Assembly: GCA_910586665.1 (NCBI GenBank)
Contig: CAJUIX010000001.1
Location: 124,001-188,000 of the forward strand
DNA: 64,000 bases
Direction of reading: 5' to 3'
From: an uncultured Duncaniella sp.
Lineage (GTDB): Bacteria > Bacteroidota > Bacteroidia > Bacteroidales > Muribaculaceae
The notes below the pieces were generated by a model, which worked only from the letters and a program-made list of their open reading frames with translations, searched no databases and had not been told where the DNA came from. Position numbers and translations under genes: made by a program. Shown in pieces: positions 1 through 8,172 of this stretch. Positions within the stretch are counted from its first letter, which is position 1, and every line of letters starts with the position of its first letter.

Positions 1-473
1 CCTGTCCTGACATAATGCGCCCGTTTGGTTATCAGCTTGTATTTATCCACCATCGCCTCAATCTCCGCGAGTTTGCCCCATGCCCTGGCCGGGACAAAAA
101 CAATGAAGTCGTTTTGCGCCATGTTCAGCGCCTGTTCGCTGTAAAGCACCGGCACGTCCGGGCCGGGTTCGCTCACAGTCACGGGGATTTGTTCCCCGCT
201 CTCGGTAACGGCATAGAGCCACTCGCCCTCCTGCTTCATGCTCCCTATCTTGAAGCCGCCACCGAAATAATGGTTAAGCACGCCGCGCAGATAGCAGACC
301 TGCCCGTTGTGGGTAAGCCTGAATATATGCCCGGCGCGCGTGTCGGTAAACTTGCCGTACACCCGCTCCACCTCCGACGCCCCGGCTCTCAGCAGCCCGA
401 AAATCAACGGGCGCCGGAGCCAGGACGGCAGCAGCAGCGCGATCAGACGCTTAAAATCTATTTCAAACATCAT
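1..473 (-). CDS. Phage baseplate-region protein, partial (C-terminus outside window)
   Basis: An open frame starts at ATG 473, overlapping the stop of the upstream baseplate gene in an ATGA arrangement, and runs off the window edge after 157 codons. The N-terminus is hydrophobic and basic (FKRLIALLLPSWLRR) and is followed by a mixed alpha/beta region. I do not recognise a family with certainty. In Mu the gene after the gp47 baseplate protein is gp48, and this one holds the same position in a translationally coupled pair, so a baseplate or tail-end role is inferred from position only. The reading frame is well supported by the overlap and by codon use like its neighbours. Confidence 0.6.
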   Translation of the reverse strand, partial: MMFEIDFKRLIALLLPSWLRRPLIFGLLRAGASEVERVYGKFTDTRAGHIFRLTHNGQVCYLRGVLNHYFGGGFKIGSMKQEGEWLYAVTESGEQIPVTVSEPGPDVPVLYSEQALNMAQNDFIVFVPARAWGKLAEIEAMVDKYKLITKRAHYVRT

Positions 474-1336
474 TCCACGGCTTTATAAGGTTGATAGTCC
501 ACCGTGAGCCGGTCGATGCTGTAATAGCCGCTGTATGGCCTGTCGTAGCCCTCCACGGTCTGCCACGCCTCGCCGTTGCGCGGCTTCACGGTCACGCTCT
601 TTATGTCGGCCACCTCGACGCACGGGAGCGCCTGGAGCGCGGCCATAAGGTCGCTTTTGCGGAACAGGCCGTTAAACGGCAGGTTCTCGATCACGCGCTT
701 GGTGGCCTCGCGCACCGGGTCGGCGCCGTTCTGGTCGCCGTTGCCGTTGGCGTCGATAGTCAGCAGCGTGGGGTCGTAGTATATCAGCAGCGCGATCCTC
801 ATCTGGTCGGCCGGCTCGTTGCGCAGCTGCACCGATACGCCGGCGTCCTTGATTTCGTCCATGTACGAGGTCAGGCCGGCGAGCTGCCCGGCGGTAAGCG
901 CCGCCGGGTTGCCGTCAACCTCACGGGCGACCTTGATATATACCACGGTGTTGCTCTCGGTGGCCACGGCGTATTTGACGACCCGGGCGGCCGCTATGTC
1001 CTGCTCGGTCATGCCGGTGGTGTCGTAGTAGTCGCAATCGGTAACGAGCTTCCGGCCCTGCATGTACGCCTTGGCCTTGTTCACGTACCAGCGCAGCGTG
1101 TGGGGTTCCAGCCGCTCGATCCTCGCGTCAACGTCCGCACGGTGCAAATCGAACAGCTTCTCGAGCGTCCATACGGCAACGGCGAAAACATAGAAAAGTA
1201 TGTTTTCCAGGCTCGCCATGCTGAAACAGTCGGCAAAGCCCTTTGAGCCGTCAAGCCCGTAGGCGCTCTTGACCGCCTCCATTTTCATGAAGTCGGACGT
1301 CATGCCCTTTTTGATTTCCTCGATTGTCCGTGCCAT
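470..1336 (-). CDS. Baseplate J / gp47-like protein
   Basis: This 288-residue protein resembles the baseplate wedge family of contractile tails (Mu gp47, P2 gpJ). It opens with a helical stretch and a hydrophobic segment (LENILFYVFAVAVWTLEKLF, about residues 43-62). A central alpha/beta domain contains VYIKVAREVDG and YYDPTLL. The C-terminal part (VREATKRVIENLPFNGLFRKSDLMAAL) is typical of gpJ-like proteins, where several copies build the ring around the hub. The stop overlaps the next start by four bases, indicating one operon. The position after the DGR cassette and before another tail-end gene fits. The family call is recognition by eye; a different baseplate subunit remains possible. Confidence 0.62.
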   Translation of the reverse strand: MARTIEEIKKGMTSDFMKMEAVKSAYGLDGSKGFADCFSMASLENILFYVFAVAVWTLEKLFDLHRADVDARIERLEPHTLRWYVNKAKAYMQGRKLVTDCDYYDTTGMTEQDIAAARVVKYAVATESNTVVYIKVAREVDGNPAALTAGQLAGLTSYMDEIKDAGVSVQLRNEPADQMRIALLIYYDPTLLTIDANGNGDQNGADPVREATKRVIENLPFNGLFRKSDLMAALQALPCVEVADIKSVTVKPRNGEAWQTVEGYDRPYSGYYSIDRLTVDYQPYKAVE

Positions 1337-1348
1337 GGCAGCGAAGCG

Positions 1349-1723
1349 TTAGAGGTTACGGCCCAGCAGTTCGTCCACCTCGGCCTTGCAACGGGCGCGC
1401 AGCGCCATGAATTGCTCCAGCTCGGCGGCATGTTCCGGCGTGTCCTTGCCGTTGGCCAGCACCGCGATCTGGGCGTCCATGTCGTAATGCCGGCCGATAA
1501 GCCCGGCCACGAATTTGTCGCGGCGGTTCTCATCGGTAACACCAGTCGCCTCTATCATGGTGCCCCCGTCGGGCATGTCGCCCGTATAGCTGAAGCCGGG
1601 CACGCTCTCGCCCGTTTCCTCGTTGGAGATTTCGGCCGGGGCCTCGTTCAGATACAGCAGCGCGTGGCCGCCGTCGTAGATTTCAAACTGTTTGCGCTCT
1701 GTGTAGCTTGCTGTCTGTTTCAT
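1349..1723 (-). CDS. Hypothetical phage protein between DGR reverse transcriptase and baseplate gene
   Basis: This 124-residue protein has an N-terminal half rich in beta-forming and acidic residues and a C-terminal half that is probably helical, ending in a Cys and Leu-rich segment. It sits 15 bp downstream of the reverse transcriptase stop and 12 bp upstream of the baseplate gene. No family was recognised. The DGR accessory protein Avd is a four-helix bundle of about 120 residues; the length fits, but the predicted beta-rich N-terminus does not. A tail-fibre chaperone or small structural protein is equally possible. The gene is real by spacing and codon use; the function is unknown. Confidence 0.55.
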   Translation of the reverse strand: MKQTASYTERKQFEIYDGGHALLYLNEAPAEISNEETGESVPGFSYTGDMPDGGTMIEATGVTDENRRDKFVAGLIGRHYDMDAQIAVLANGKDTPEHAAELEQFMALRARCKAEVDELLGRNL

Positions 1724-1738
1724 TTGTCTGTCGTTTTT

Positions 1739-3085
1739 CTAATCGTCGGGGTCAACGATTTTATAAAAACATCGCTTCCCGTCGTTTATGGGTTGTTTTA
1801 TTATTTTTGCCCTGAGCGGTTCCGTTATCTCCACCCCTGCCAGCTGGCGGATAAGCGCCTGGCTCCCCGTGAAACTTATGTGCTGCACCCAGCCTGTCAC
1901 CGGCTGCCCGTCGTCGTCGATAACCGGCTGCCCGTTCTCCATGAGCTGCTCCTCAATCTCGTATTGCAGCGTCAGGCACGAGTCGGTGGTGTGTTTCGAC
2001 AGCGTGGTCTTGTAGCCCGTCAGGTGGATTTCGCGGTTCAGGATTTCGTCGATGTGGTACTTGGTACCGGTCAGGTTGCCCGAGGTTTTGGGCACGAGGT
2101 CACTAAATTTTTTCATATTGAGAATTTTGAATAGATGTTTGCTGTCGCAGTGGGTCATGAAACCCGCGCGGCTCGCCGTCAGCAGCATTATTTCCGCTTC
2201 CGGCACTCCGGCTTTCCTCAGCTTCGCCAGCTCCCTGCACAGGCCCTGTTTGTTTTTCTTGCGTGCCAGGCAGTGCGTGTGATAGGTCACATAGCCCACA
2301 AAGTCAATGCCCCGGCTCTCCACCGGAAATATCTGGTAATTGCCTTTAAGGTCCACGTGCCGCTCTGTATTCAGCCAGTCGTTTATAAACACCAGCCAAC
2401 CGTGAAGCGTGGCCTTGTCACCCGCAAGTAGCACCATGTCGTCGGCGTAACGGTAATAATACCGCACCCCGGCCACCTCTTTAAGCAGGTGATCGAGTTC
2501 CGACAGATACAGGTTGGCGAAATACTGGGAGATATAATTGCCGATAGGCACGCCCGGCGCGCTGTCTATTATGCCGTCAAGCAGCCACAACACGTCCGGG
2601 TCCTTGATTTTGCGCCTTACAACGGCTTTCATTATGGCATGGTCTATGCTCGGGTAGAACTTGCGCACGTCCAGCTTCAGGCAGTAAGCCGTTCCCGCCG
2701 GATCATTCCTCAGGTCCTCGCGCAGCTTCCGCAGCAGCGAGTGCATGCCCCGGCCCTTTATGCAGGCGTGCGTGTCGGCGGTAAACTGCGGCGTCCATAT
2801 AGGCTCGAGCACCTGCATGATCGCCCAGTGTACCACGCGGTCACGAAATGGCAGCTTGTAGATTTCCCGGCGCTTCCCCTCGTTTTTTATAAAAACATCG
2901 TAGGGGCTGGTCCTGTATCGCTTCTCCGTCAGCTCCCGGTGCAGCTGCTCCAGGTTCGCCTCCAGATTGGCGAAAAACGCCGTTACCTCATCGCGCTTGC
3001 GCTTGCCGCTCGCGGCGTTCTGCGCCGCCTGCCGCAAGTTGTCTGTGGCGCAGATGCGCGCATACAAATTGCCATATCTTTTCAT
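1739..3085 (-). CDS. DGR reverse transcriptase with C-terminal extension
   Basis: This 448-residue group-II-intron-like reverse transcriptase copies the adjacent template repeat while misincorporating at adenines. The first catalytic Asp lies in KLDVRKFYPSID (D139). The DGR signature IGNYISQ is at 181-187, where intron and retron enzymes have a different Gln-containing motif. The catalytic YADD box is at 213-216, and GIDFVGY follows near 259. The usual enzyme ends near residue 330. Here about 110 further residues follow (ILNREIHLTGYKTTLSKHTT onward), with beta-rich content and a basic tail. No separate Avd gene is obvious, so this domain may take over an accessory role; that is inference. It lies downstream of the target gene and template in the late operon. 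Confidence 0.95.
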   Translation of the reverse strand: MKRYGNLYARICATDNLRQAAQNAASGKRKRDEVTAFFANLEANLEQLHRELTEKRYRTSPYDVFIKNEGKRREIYKLPFRDRVVHWAIMQVLEPIWTPQFTADTHACIKGRGMHSLLRKLREDLRNDPAGTAYCLKLDVRKFYPSIDHAIMKAVVRRKIKDPDVLWLLDGIIDSAPGVPIGNYISQYFANLYLSELDHLLKEVAGVRYYYRYADDMVLLAGDKATLHGWLVFINDWLNTERHVDLKGNYQIFPVESRGIDFVGYVTYHTHCLARKKNKQGLCRELAKLRKAGVPEAEIMLLTASRAGFMTHCDSKHLFKILNMKKFSDLVPKTSGNLTGTKYHIDEILNREIHLTGYKTTLSKHTTDSCLTLQYEIEEQLMENGQPVIDDDGQPVTGWVQHISFTGSQALIRQLAGVEITEPLRAKIIKQPINDGKRCFYKIVDPDD

Positions 3086-3261
3086 TTCGGTTCATCGGGT
3101 CTGTTTTTGGGTCTGTGGGTCTGCAATGCTCGCTTCGGAAGCTGTCGAGGTCGCCGCCTTTCAGCGCCAACCCTACCGGCACCCTCTGCTTCGGTTGTCA
3201 TCTTCTGCCTTGTGGCACGGTCCGGCCCCTCTGTCGCGTTAGTCTTTTTTCGAGCCTGTAT

Positions 3262-3377
3262 AGGGGCGACGAGTAATTCGCATTCGCATTCGCAGCCGTG
3301 TTGTTCGCATTCGTGGCAAACGCGCCTGCATTCGTGCCATTGTTCGCGTTACCGCCGGCAGCACGCACGCGGAGGCT
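3262..3377 (-). repeat. DGR template repeat (TR)
   Basis: A stretch of about 115 bases matches the variable repeat at 3717-3832, offset by exactly 455. Over 3262-3376 there are 12 mismatches, at plus-strand positions 3278, 3299, 3302, 3305, 3310, 3327, 3331, 3335, 3341, 3343, 3344 and 3350. All are T on the plus strand, that is A in the coding orientation. The repeat contains 25 such adenines; none of the other 90 positions differs. In the target's reading frame the TR is rich in AAC/AAT codons, as expected of a template. It lies between the target gene and the reverse transcriptase and is not itself inside a recognised gene. Confidence 0.97.
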
Positions 3378-3422
3378 CCCTACTGCCGGGGCCGCAACCG
3401 GTCAAACTCCTGTTCGACACTG

Positions 3423-3430
3423 CAAATTTA
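3423..3430 (-). promoter_or_regulatory. Candidate -7 box upstream of the template repeat
   Basis: On the minus strand the sequence reads TAAATTTG, an exact match to the Bacteroidales -7 consensus TAnnTTTG. It ends 46 bases before the start of the template repeat. No convincing TTTG element sits 19-21 bases upstream, so the promoter is only a candidate. If active it would give a short transcript across the TR and into the reverse transcriptase, independent of the late operon. Confidence 0.35.
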
Positions 3431-3682
3431 ACACTTTTTCGCCACTTGGCCGCGCCCGAAAGCCCCAAAACCCGGTTTTCCGAAAATTTTCGCCCGCCTG
3501 CGGCGGGGTTGGGGATTGCTCCCGCCACCCCGCCGTCCCGGGTTCTCCGTTCTCAATATGTCAAAATTTCAATGTACTCTCGTTTCGCGCGCTCCCCGGC
3601 TCTCCGGCTCCCGCGCCCTGCTTGTCCTCTATCTCCGGCTCTCGTTTTCCGTTTTCGTATTGCGCTTCGCGCCGTCCTCGTT

Positions 3683-5161
3683 TTAGCCGATTTCCGGGTC
3701 GTCCGCGAAAACGCAGAGGGGCGACGAGTAATACGCATTCGCATTCGCAGCCGCGTGGTACGCAGTCGTGGCAAACGCGCCCGCAGTCGCGCCATCGGCC
3801 GCGTGACCGCCGGCAGCACGCACGCGGAGGCCGGTCTGTGTAGCCCCATTGGTATAGAAGTAGTCCGGAAAATACGTGCTGGCGCTCCCCCCTACTTCCG
3901 TAGGCATCATGCACAGCCCCTCGCTGCTCAGGCGTTTTATATAGCCCTCTTTCTGCGGACACTCCGCCACTTTCAGCATGCCCTCCACGCTGTTCGGGTT
4001 AAAGTCCGCATACATCGACTTGGCAACATAGACCTCGGTTTTTACGCCCGCTTCCTGGCTCACTGTCAGGCCGCGTGTCCAGCGCCACAAGTGCCCGAAC
4101 CCGGCATGCACCAGCCCGAAAAACACCGGCACCAGAAACGTTATCAATGGTGCGTCTGCATCGGCTTCGCCCGGAACGGCATATTCCACCATCCCCGTGC
4201 CGTCACCCGTTTCAAGGCCCACGCTCGTTGGCACAAGTGGATAGCAGCCGTTATAATCCAACCATTTCTGATAATTCATGGTCGTGACTCCGGCGCCGAA
4301 GCCACCCTGCATCAGCCCATCCGCGTCAAGTTCCGGGTTGTACGGCGCCTGCACGTTCCTTTCGCCCATGATTACCGCGATCAGTATCTGCACCGCCGCC
4401 TGCGCCACAAACCAGTTGGCCTCCCAACCCTCGCCGCGCTTCCGCGCGTTCGTGCCGAATGCCGTCGTGCTTATCGCAGTGGCAGCCATGCCCAGCATCG
4501 TAGCCTGAGCCGTCTCTGCCCCGGCGCCCTTGTTGGCTATTGCCGACCCGTTGCCCCCGCGGTAGCGCTCATCATCGCTGATCACCGAGCACAGCTTCTG
4601 TTCCGTCCTGTCCATCACGGCCGCACCGGTCCAGCTTGTGCCACCCTTGGGTATGTAGTAGCTTTTCTTTCCGAGTATCGGTTTCAGCGTGATCGCCCAT
4701 TTGTCGCGCGTGCCCTCCGTCCACCGCGTGAAGTACCACCCGCGGTTCCAGCACCACATGCACTGCCCCATGCTCCCGTCCAGAGCCGCCGGACTCCCGT
4801 CCTCGAAGCGGTGGCTGTCCTGTGGATCCAGTTTTCTGAATTGTCGGTCGTCAGTCACCAGATAGCGCCCCAGCCCCAGTGTCTCGGGTAGTTTCCGCAG
4901 CGCGTCCACGCTGCCATGCCAGCCGGCCGCCTTGGTCGTCGCTTTCGTGTTATCCCACCAGCGCCCCGCTATCGGGTTGCCCGCTTCCGCCACGGCCCGC
5001 TCAAGCTCCATGCTCCGCGTCTCGCCGCTCGCGTCCATCACCTCTATGCGCATCGCGTCAAGGCCGCCCTCGGCCGGCTCCAGATCATTGATGCGCTTGG
5101 CGTTCTCAAAGGCCGCAAGCAGTTCGCGCACCTTTGCCTCTTCCTGTTCGTTAAATGCCAT
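3683..5161 (-). CDS. DGR-diversified protein, probable receptor-binding tail protein
   Basis: The variable repeat encodes about residues 444-482 of this 492-residue protein, ten residues before the stop. That is the usual place in C-type-lectin-fold DGR targets. The N-terminus is helical and charged (MAFNEQEEAKVRELL). The middle has aromatic segments (MWCWNRGWYFTRW; HLWRWTRG), and the end carries the DGR-type lectin pattern GLRVRAAGG...AGAF...YYSSPL. Relative to the template, Asn and Thr codons have become His, Ala, Asp, Thr and Tyr. Such proteins usually sit at tail tips and set host range, which is inferred here from context. The gene lies 58 bp after the DUF6046-like gene and before the TR. 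Confidence 0.92.
   Translation of the reverse strand: MAFNEQEEAKVRELLAAFENAKRINDLEPAEGGLDAMRIEVMDASGETRSMELERAVAEAGNPIAGRWWDNTKATTKAAGWHGSVDALRKLPETLGLGRYLVTDDRQFRKLDPQDSHRFEDGSPAALDGSMGQCMWCWNRGWYFTRWTEGTRDKWAITLKPILGKKSYYIPKGGTSWTGAAVMDRTEQKLCSVISDDERYRGGNGSAIANKGAGAETAQATMLGMAATAISTTAFGTNARKRGEGWEANWFVAQAAVQILIAVIMGERNVQAPYNPELDADGLMQGGFGAGVTTMNYQKWLDYNGCYPLVPTSVGLETGDGTGMVEYAVPGEADADAPLITFLVPVFFGLVHAGFGHLWRWTRGLTVSQEAGVKTEVYVAKSMYADFNPNSVEGMLKVAECPQKEGYIKRLSSEGLCMMPTEVGGSASTYFPDYFYTNGATQTGLRVRAAGGHAADGATAGAFATTAYHAAANANAYYSSPLCVFADDPEIG
3717..3832 (-). repeat. DGR variable repeat (VR)
   Basis: This is the recipient copy of the template repeat inside the 3' end of the target gene. Twelve interior sites differ from the template, all at template adenines, and the bases found there (on the coding strand) include G, C and T. 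A thirteenth difference at the edge (3832) is also at a template A; beyond it similarity stops. Downstream of the VR the two copies diverge after the shared GTCGCCCCT, which marks the likely initiation boundary of mutagenic homing. Confidence 0.97.
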
Positions 5162-5219
5162 TTTATTCTCTGTTTAATGGTTTATAATCGGTTGTTTTTA
5201 TCGTGTTTACACGCTTGAT

Positions 5220-5840
5220 TTATCCAGAATATTCGTTGCTGTATATCTCGTAGTCCTCGTCGCTTACCGCGCTTATGCTCACCGCCTGGTAGTTGGCCTC
5301 CGTCATTTGCGTGGCCGCGTAGCTCTTTATCACTATCTTCGTTATGTCGAATATCGCCAGGAACTCGCTGTGAACCTCGATCGCCGCCTTCGTCTCCAGC
5401 AGCTGCCGAAGCTCCCGCAGCTCGTCGCCCGGATATTCGTCCGTTATCACCCCGTCGCGTACCGGCTGCACCCCCACCACCAGGTTCACAGCCCAGTCCC
5501 CGGCGTTGATATATTCTTTCACCGTGCCGTCACGCCCCACAAGCGCCGTGCTCACTATCCGCGCCTCCCGGCTCACAGCCGCCACTGCGTCCGCCAGCTC
5601 CACCTCCAGCGTGCCCCCCTCGGTCTGCGCCCGCAGCCGCACCGGGCACAGCACATAGCGCCCCTCCCACCAGGCCCGGTCCGTTATCGGCACACCGCGC
5701 TCCTGTGCCGTCATAGCCTCGCCGCGGCCCTCCCAGCTCACGGCCTCGCCTGTGTGCCCCTGCCCGAAGCGAACAAGCCGCTTCGACATATAATTCGCCC
5801 AGCTCACTGCCGCCAAGTCTATGCTTACAGGTAGTTTCAT
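5220..5840 (-). CDS. Tail protein, DUF6046-like
   Basis: This 206-residue protein lies directly after the tape measure gene and overlaps its stop by four bases, so the two are translationally coupled. The sequence has a beta-rich core (YVLCPVRLRAQTEGGTLEVELADAV) followed by a helical C-terminal half (IFDITKIVIKSYAATQMTEANYQAV). It looks like the DUF6046 family, which often follows tape measure genes in Bacteroidales phages. A role in the tail tip or baseplate core is inferred from position; no biochemical function is known to me. The family name is from memory and unverified. Confidence 0.55.
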   Translation of the reverse strand: MKLPVSIDLAAVSWANYMSKRLVRFGQGHTGEAVSWEGRGEAMTAQERGVPITDRAWWEGRYVLCPVRLRAQTEGGTLEVELADAVAAVSREARIVSTALVGRDGTVKEYINAGDWAVNLVVGVQPVRDGVITDEYPGDELRELRQLLETKAAIEVHSEFLAIFDITKIVIKSYAATQMTEANYQAVSISAVSDEDYEIYSNEYSG

Positions 5841-7993
5841 TCCGTTGCCAGTTGGGTGTCATTGAGCGCCCCGGTCAGGGCTTCAAGTATTACGGCTTTG
5901 ACCTGCTCGGCACTTTCGCCGACGGTCGCGCTGTGTATCTCGAAACGCTCAACCAATTTTTCAATGTTGATTGTGATATTTTTGATTTTGCCGCCGGTAT
6001 CGCTGTTGCTCCCGGTGCCGGAAGCGCCCGAAAGACTGCCGCCTGTGGGATCTACGGTCGGGGTTGTAACAGTAGGGATTGCCGCTCCCGCATTATTAGG
6101 GGTGCCCTTGGGTTTGCCGTTTGGCTTTTTGGGGTTCTTTTCGCTGGCGCTCATTTCGGCCTCGTAGGCTTCATTAAACGCCTGCCCCATCTGTTTGCCG
6201 TAGTCACTGAAGCCGGCTTTTAGTTTCGTCAGGGCTGCCGATACGCCGTCGCCGTCAAGTTTGAAACATGCTTTGATTAGGTCGCCGATTGCGCCGAACA
6301 CTTGCTTTGCCATATCGCCGATCCCGGTAAAACATGCCTTGAACGCGGCCCATGTGCCTTTGAGCACGGCACGGAATTTGGCCGACGTGTTCCAGAAATG
6401 TACGCCTATGGCTACAAGAGCGGCAACCGCGGCGGCGATCCAGCCTATAATCGGGATATTCATTATTGCCACGCCCACGGCTCTGCACGCGGCGGTCGCG
6501 GTGGTGGCAAATACTCCGAATGAGGTTGAAGCGGTCGCAGAAAAAGCCGCCGAAGCCGTACCGCCTGTAACAAACGACAGCACAAGCGCGCCCAGCCCTT
6601 TGAGGGCGTTGAATATGCCGACGGTGGCAAACCGCACCAGACCGATTGTGGCGCGCCCCATGTTGCCTATAAAGCCCAGCGATATCATGTTGGAAGTGGA
6701 GAGGGTGCCGTTCATCAGCGCGATGCTTATAGCGGCCGACCTTACCCAGCCGACTATGCCGGACCACATAGTGGCCCATTTCAGACCTTTTATCAGGAGC
6801 ATGAGTTTCCAGCCTGCCGTAAGCAGCGGCGCAAGTTGAGCCAGGGGCACAAGTGCCGAAGTCAGCACACCGCACCACAGCGAAAAATCGCCGGTGGCCT
6901 GGAATATGGAAATTTTCAGGTCCTCGAACCGCTGGTTTACTCTGGCCTGTCGCTCGGCGTAACTGTCCATGATAACAGCGGCCTGCTCGGTTGCGCTGTT
7001 GGTGCCTGTAACTGCGTCCGTAAAACCTTGCAGACTCTCGGTGCCTTGTATCAGTGCGCGGGCGGCGTTGGCGTTTTCCACGCCAAAGAATTTTGACAGC
7101 AACGCGGAGTCATTCAGCATCGGTTTGAGCATTTCGAGGCGTTCTTTCAGGGTCTTGGAGTTGTCGCCCAGGGCCACAACATCAATGCCGGCCTTTTCCA
7201 GTTCCTCGCGTGCCTGTTTCTCGACAAAACGCCCTTTGCTGAGTTGGCCCAGTACGTTGCGCAGTGCTACGCCGCCCTCGCTGGCTTTTTTGCCGGCTTT
7301 GTCCAACACCTGGATTGCGGCGTTGGTTTCCTCGAAGCTCACATTTGCGGCCTTGGCCGCCATACCGCACTGCTGGAGCGCCGCGCTGATTGCCGGAAGT
7401 TCCGCGGATCCTGCCTGGCCGGCGGCGGCCATTACGTTCATCATGCGCGCCATTTCCGCCGCTGCTGCCGTCGGATCCTCCATGCTCACCCCGTACTGGT
7501 TCATCGCCGTGGTCAGCACATTGGCCGCCGCCACGCCGTCGCCGCCCATAAGTTTGCTGGTCGTCTGTATGCAGTCGCCCATCGCGCTGAGTGCTTCGGG
7601 ATATTTACCCAGTTCCGGCGTCAGCTGCGACAGCAGCAGTTTGTAACCCTCAACGGACACCCCCGCGTCCGTACCGAACGCCAGGGCACTATCCCGCGCA
7701 AAGCCCTCGATCTGCTTCAGGCCCTCGCCGGTCACGCCGGCAACCGCGCTCAGGTCGTGCATCTGGCTGTCCAGATTTATGCCGGCGCTGCTAAGCTGGT
7801 TAAACCCGTCGGCAACATTCTGCGCTATATCCTTGAAATACGAAAACGACGCAAGCGTACCGGCCAGGCTACGGCCGCGGCTCTCCGCAACCTCGGCCTG
7901 GGCCGTGAAATTCCCCGCCGCAGCGCTCATGCCGCTTATCTGGGCCGTGAAATTTCCGCCTATGTTGAAAATATAGTCAAATACGCTCGCCAT
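5837..7993 (-). CDS. Tape measure protein
   Basis: The 718-residue protein sets tail length in contractile and flexible-tailed phages. The first 330 residues carry a TP901-type tape measure core: AVAGVTGEGLKQIEGFARDS, then MNVMAAAGQAG, VSFEETNAAIQVLDKAGKK and GGVALRNVL. A long Ala/Ile/Gly-rich stretch with several membrane-like hydrophobic segments follows (about 370-560, for example PIIGWIAAAVAALVAIGVHF). A low-complexity Pro/Gly/Thr linker leads to a short helical end. At about 2.15 kb it predicts a tail of roughly 100 nm by the usual length rule, which is inference. It is preceded by the tail chaperone pair, the normal order. ATG 7993 is chosen because a Mu-like MASVFDYIF start follows the gap. 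Confidence 0.9.
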   Translation of the reverse strand: MASVFDYIFNIGGNFTAQISGMSAAAGNFTAQAEVAESRGRSLAGTLASFSYFKDIAQNVADGFNQLSSAGINLDSQMHDLSAVAGVTGEGLKQIEGFARDSALAFGTDAGVSVEGYKLLLSQLTPELGKYPEALSAMGDCIQTTSKLMGGDGVAAANVLTTAMNQYGVSMEDPTAAAAEMARMMNVMAAAGQAGSAELPAISAALQQCGMAAKAANVSFEETNAAIQVLDKAGKKASEGGVALRNVLGQLSKGRFVEKQAREELEKAGIDVVALGDNSKTLKERLEMLKPMLNDSALLSKFFGVENANAARALIQGTESLQGFTDAVTGTNSATEQAAVIMDSYAERQARVNQRFEDLKISIFQATGDFSLWCGVLTSALVPLAQLAPLLTAGWKLMLLIKGLKWATMWSGIVGWVRSAAISIALMNGTLSTSNMISLGFIGNMGRATIGLVRFATVGIFNALKGLGALVLSFVTGGTASAAFSATASTSFGVFATTATAACRAVGVAIMNIPIIGWIAAAVAALVAIGVHFWNTSAKFRAVLKGTWAAFKACFTGIGDMAKQVFGAIGDLIKACFKLDGDGVSAALTKLKAGFSDYGKQMGQAFNEAYEAEMSASEKNPKKPNGKPKGTPNNAGAAIPTVTTPTVDPTGGSLSGASGTGSNSDTGGKIKNITINIEKLVERFEIHSATVGESAEQVKAVILEALTGALNDTQLATE

Positions 7994-8008
7994 GTCGTTT
8001 TTATTTGT

Positions 8009-8016
8009 TATATTTG
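8009..8016 (+). promoter_or_regulatory. Candidate plus-strand -7 box for the antisense small gene
   Basis: TATATTTG matches the Bacteroidales -7 consensus TAnnTTTG. It points away from the tape measure gene and lies 30 bases before the ATG at 8047. No good TTTG element is present 19-21 bases upstream, so strength is doubtful. Confidence 0.3.
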
Positions 8017-8046
8017 TAGCGCGTTACACAAGTAACCGGTCTTGAT

Positions 8047-8172
8047 ATGTTCAGCTTCCTGTTGAAAGTCATTTGCTACGGCGCACTCTTCGCATACGTG
8101 GGGTGGTTCCTTTCCGTGCTTTGGAGGCTCGTTACAAAACCGGGCAAATCGGGGCGGTTGCCCTGGCTTTAA
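8047..8172 (+). CDS. Small membrane protein encoded antisense within the late operon
   Basis: This is a 41-codon frame on the strand opposite to all surrounding late genes. It begins MFSFLLKVICYGALFAYVGW and continues through FLSVLWRLVTKPGK, giving one clear transmembrane helix and a basic C-terminus. It fills the gap of about 175 bp between the frameshifted tail chaperone and the tape measure gene, and its stop overlaps the chaperone stop by four bases. A consensus-like -7 box lies upstream. Lysogen-expressed morons, superinfection-exclusion peptides or small toxins have this architecture. A chance frame in a short gap cannot be excluded. No homology was recognised. Confidence 0.35.
   Translation: MFSFLLKVICYGALFAYVGWFLSVLWRLVTKPGKSGRLPWL

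Noticed and set aside
1349..1723. Small gene next to the reverse transcriptase as Avd
   Set aside because: Length fits, but the N-terminal half looks beta-rich and Avd is an all-helical bundle, so it is not called as such.
3650..3682. GC hairpin after the variable repeat as a DGR cruciform
   Set aside because: The possible stem (GCGC-GAA-GCGC) has only four base pairs, much shorter than the known DGR hairpins.
2489..4891. An 800-codon open frame on the plus strand across the DGR region
   Set aside because: It is antisense to the reverse transcriptase and target genes, which have clear motifs. Its translation is Arg/His/Pro-rich and featureless, as expected from G+C-rich DNA.
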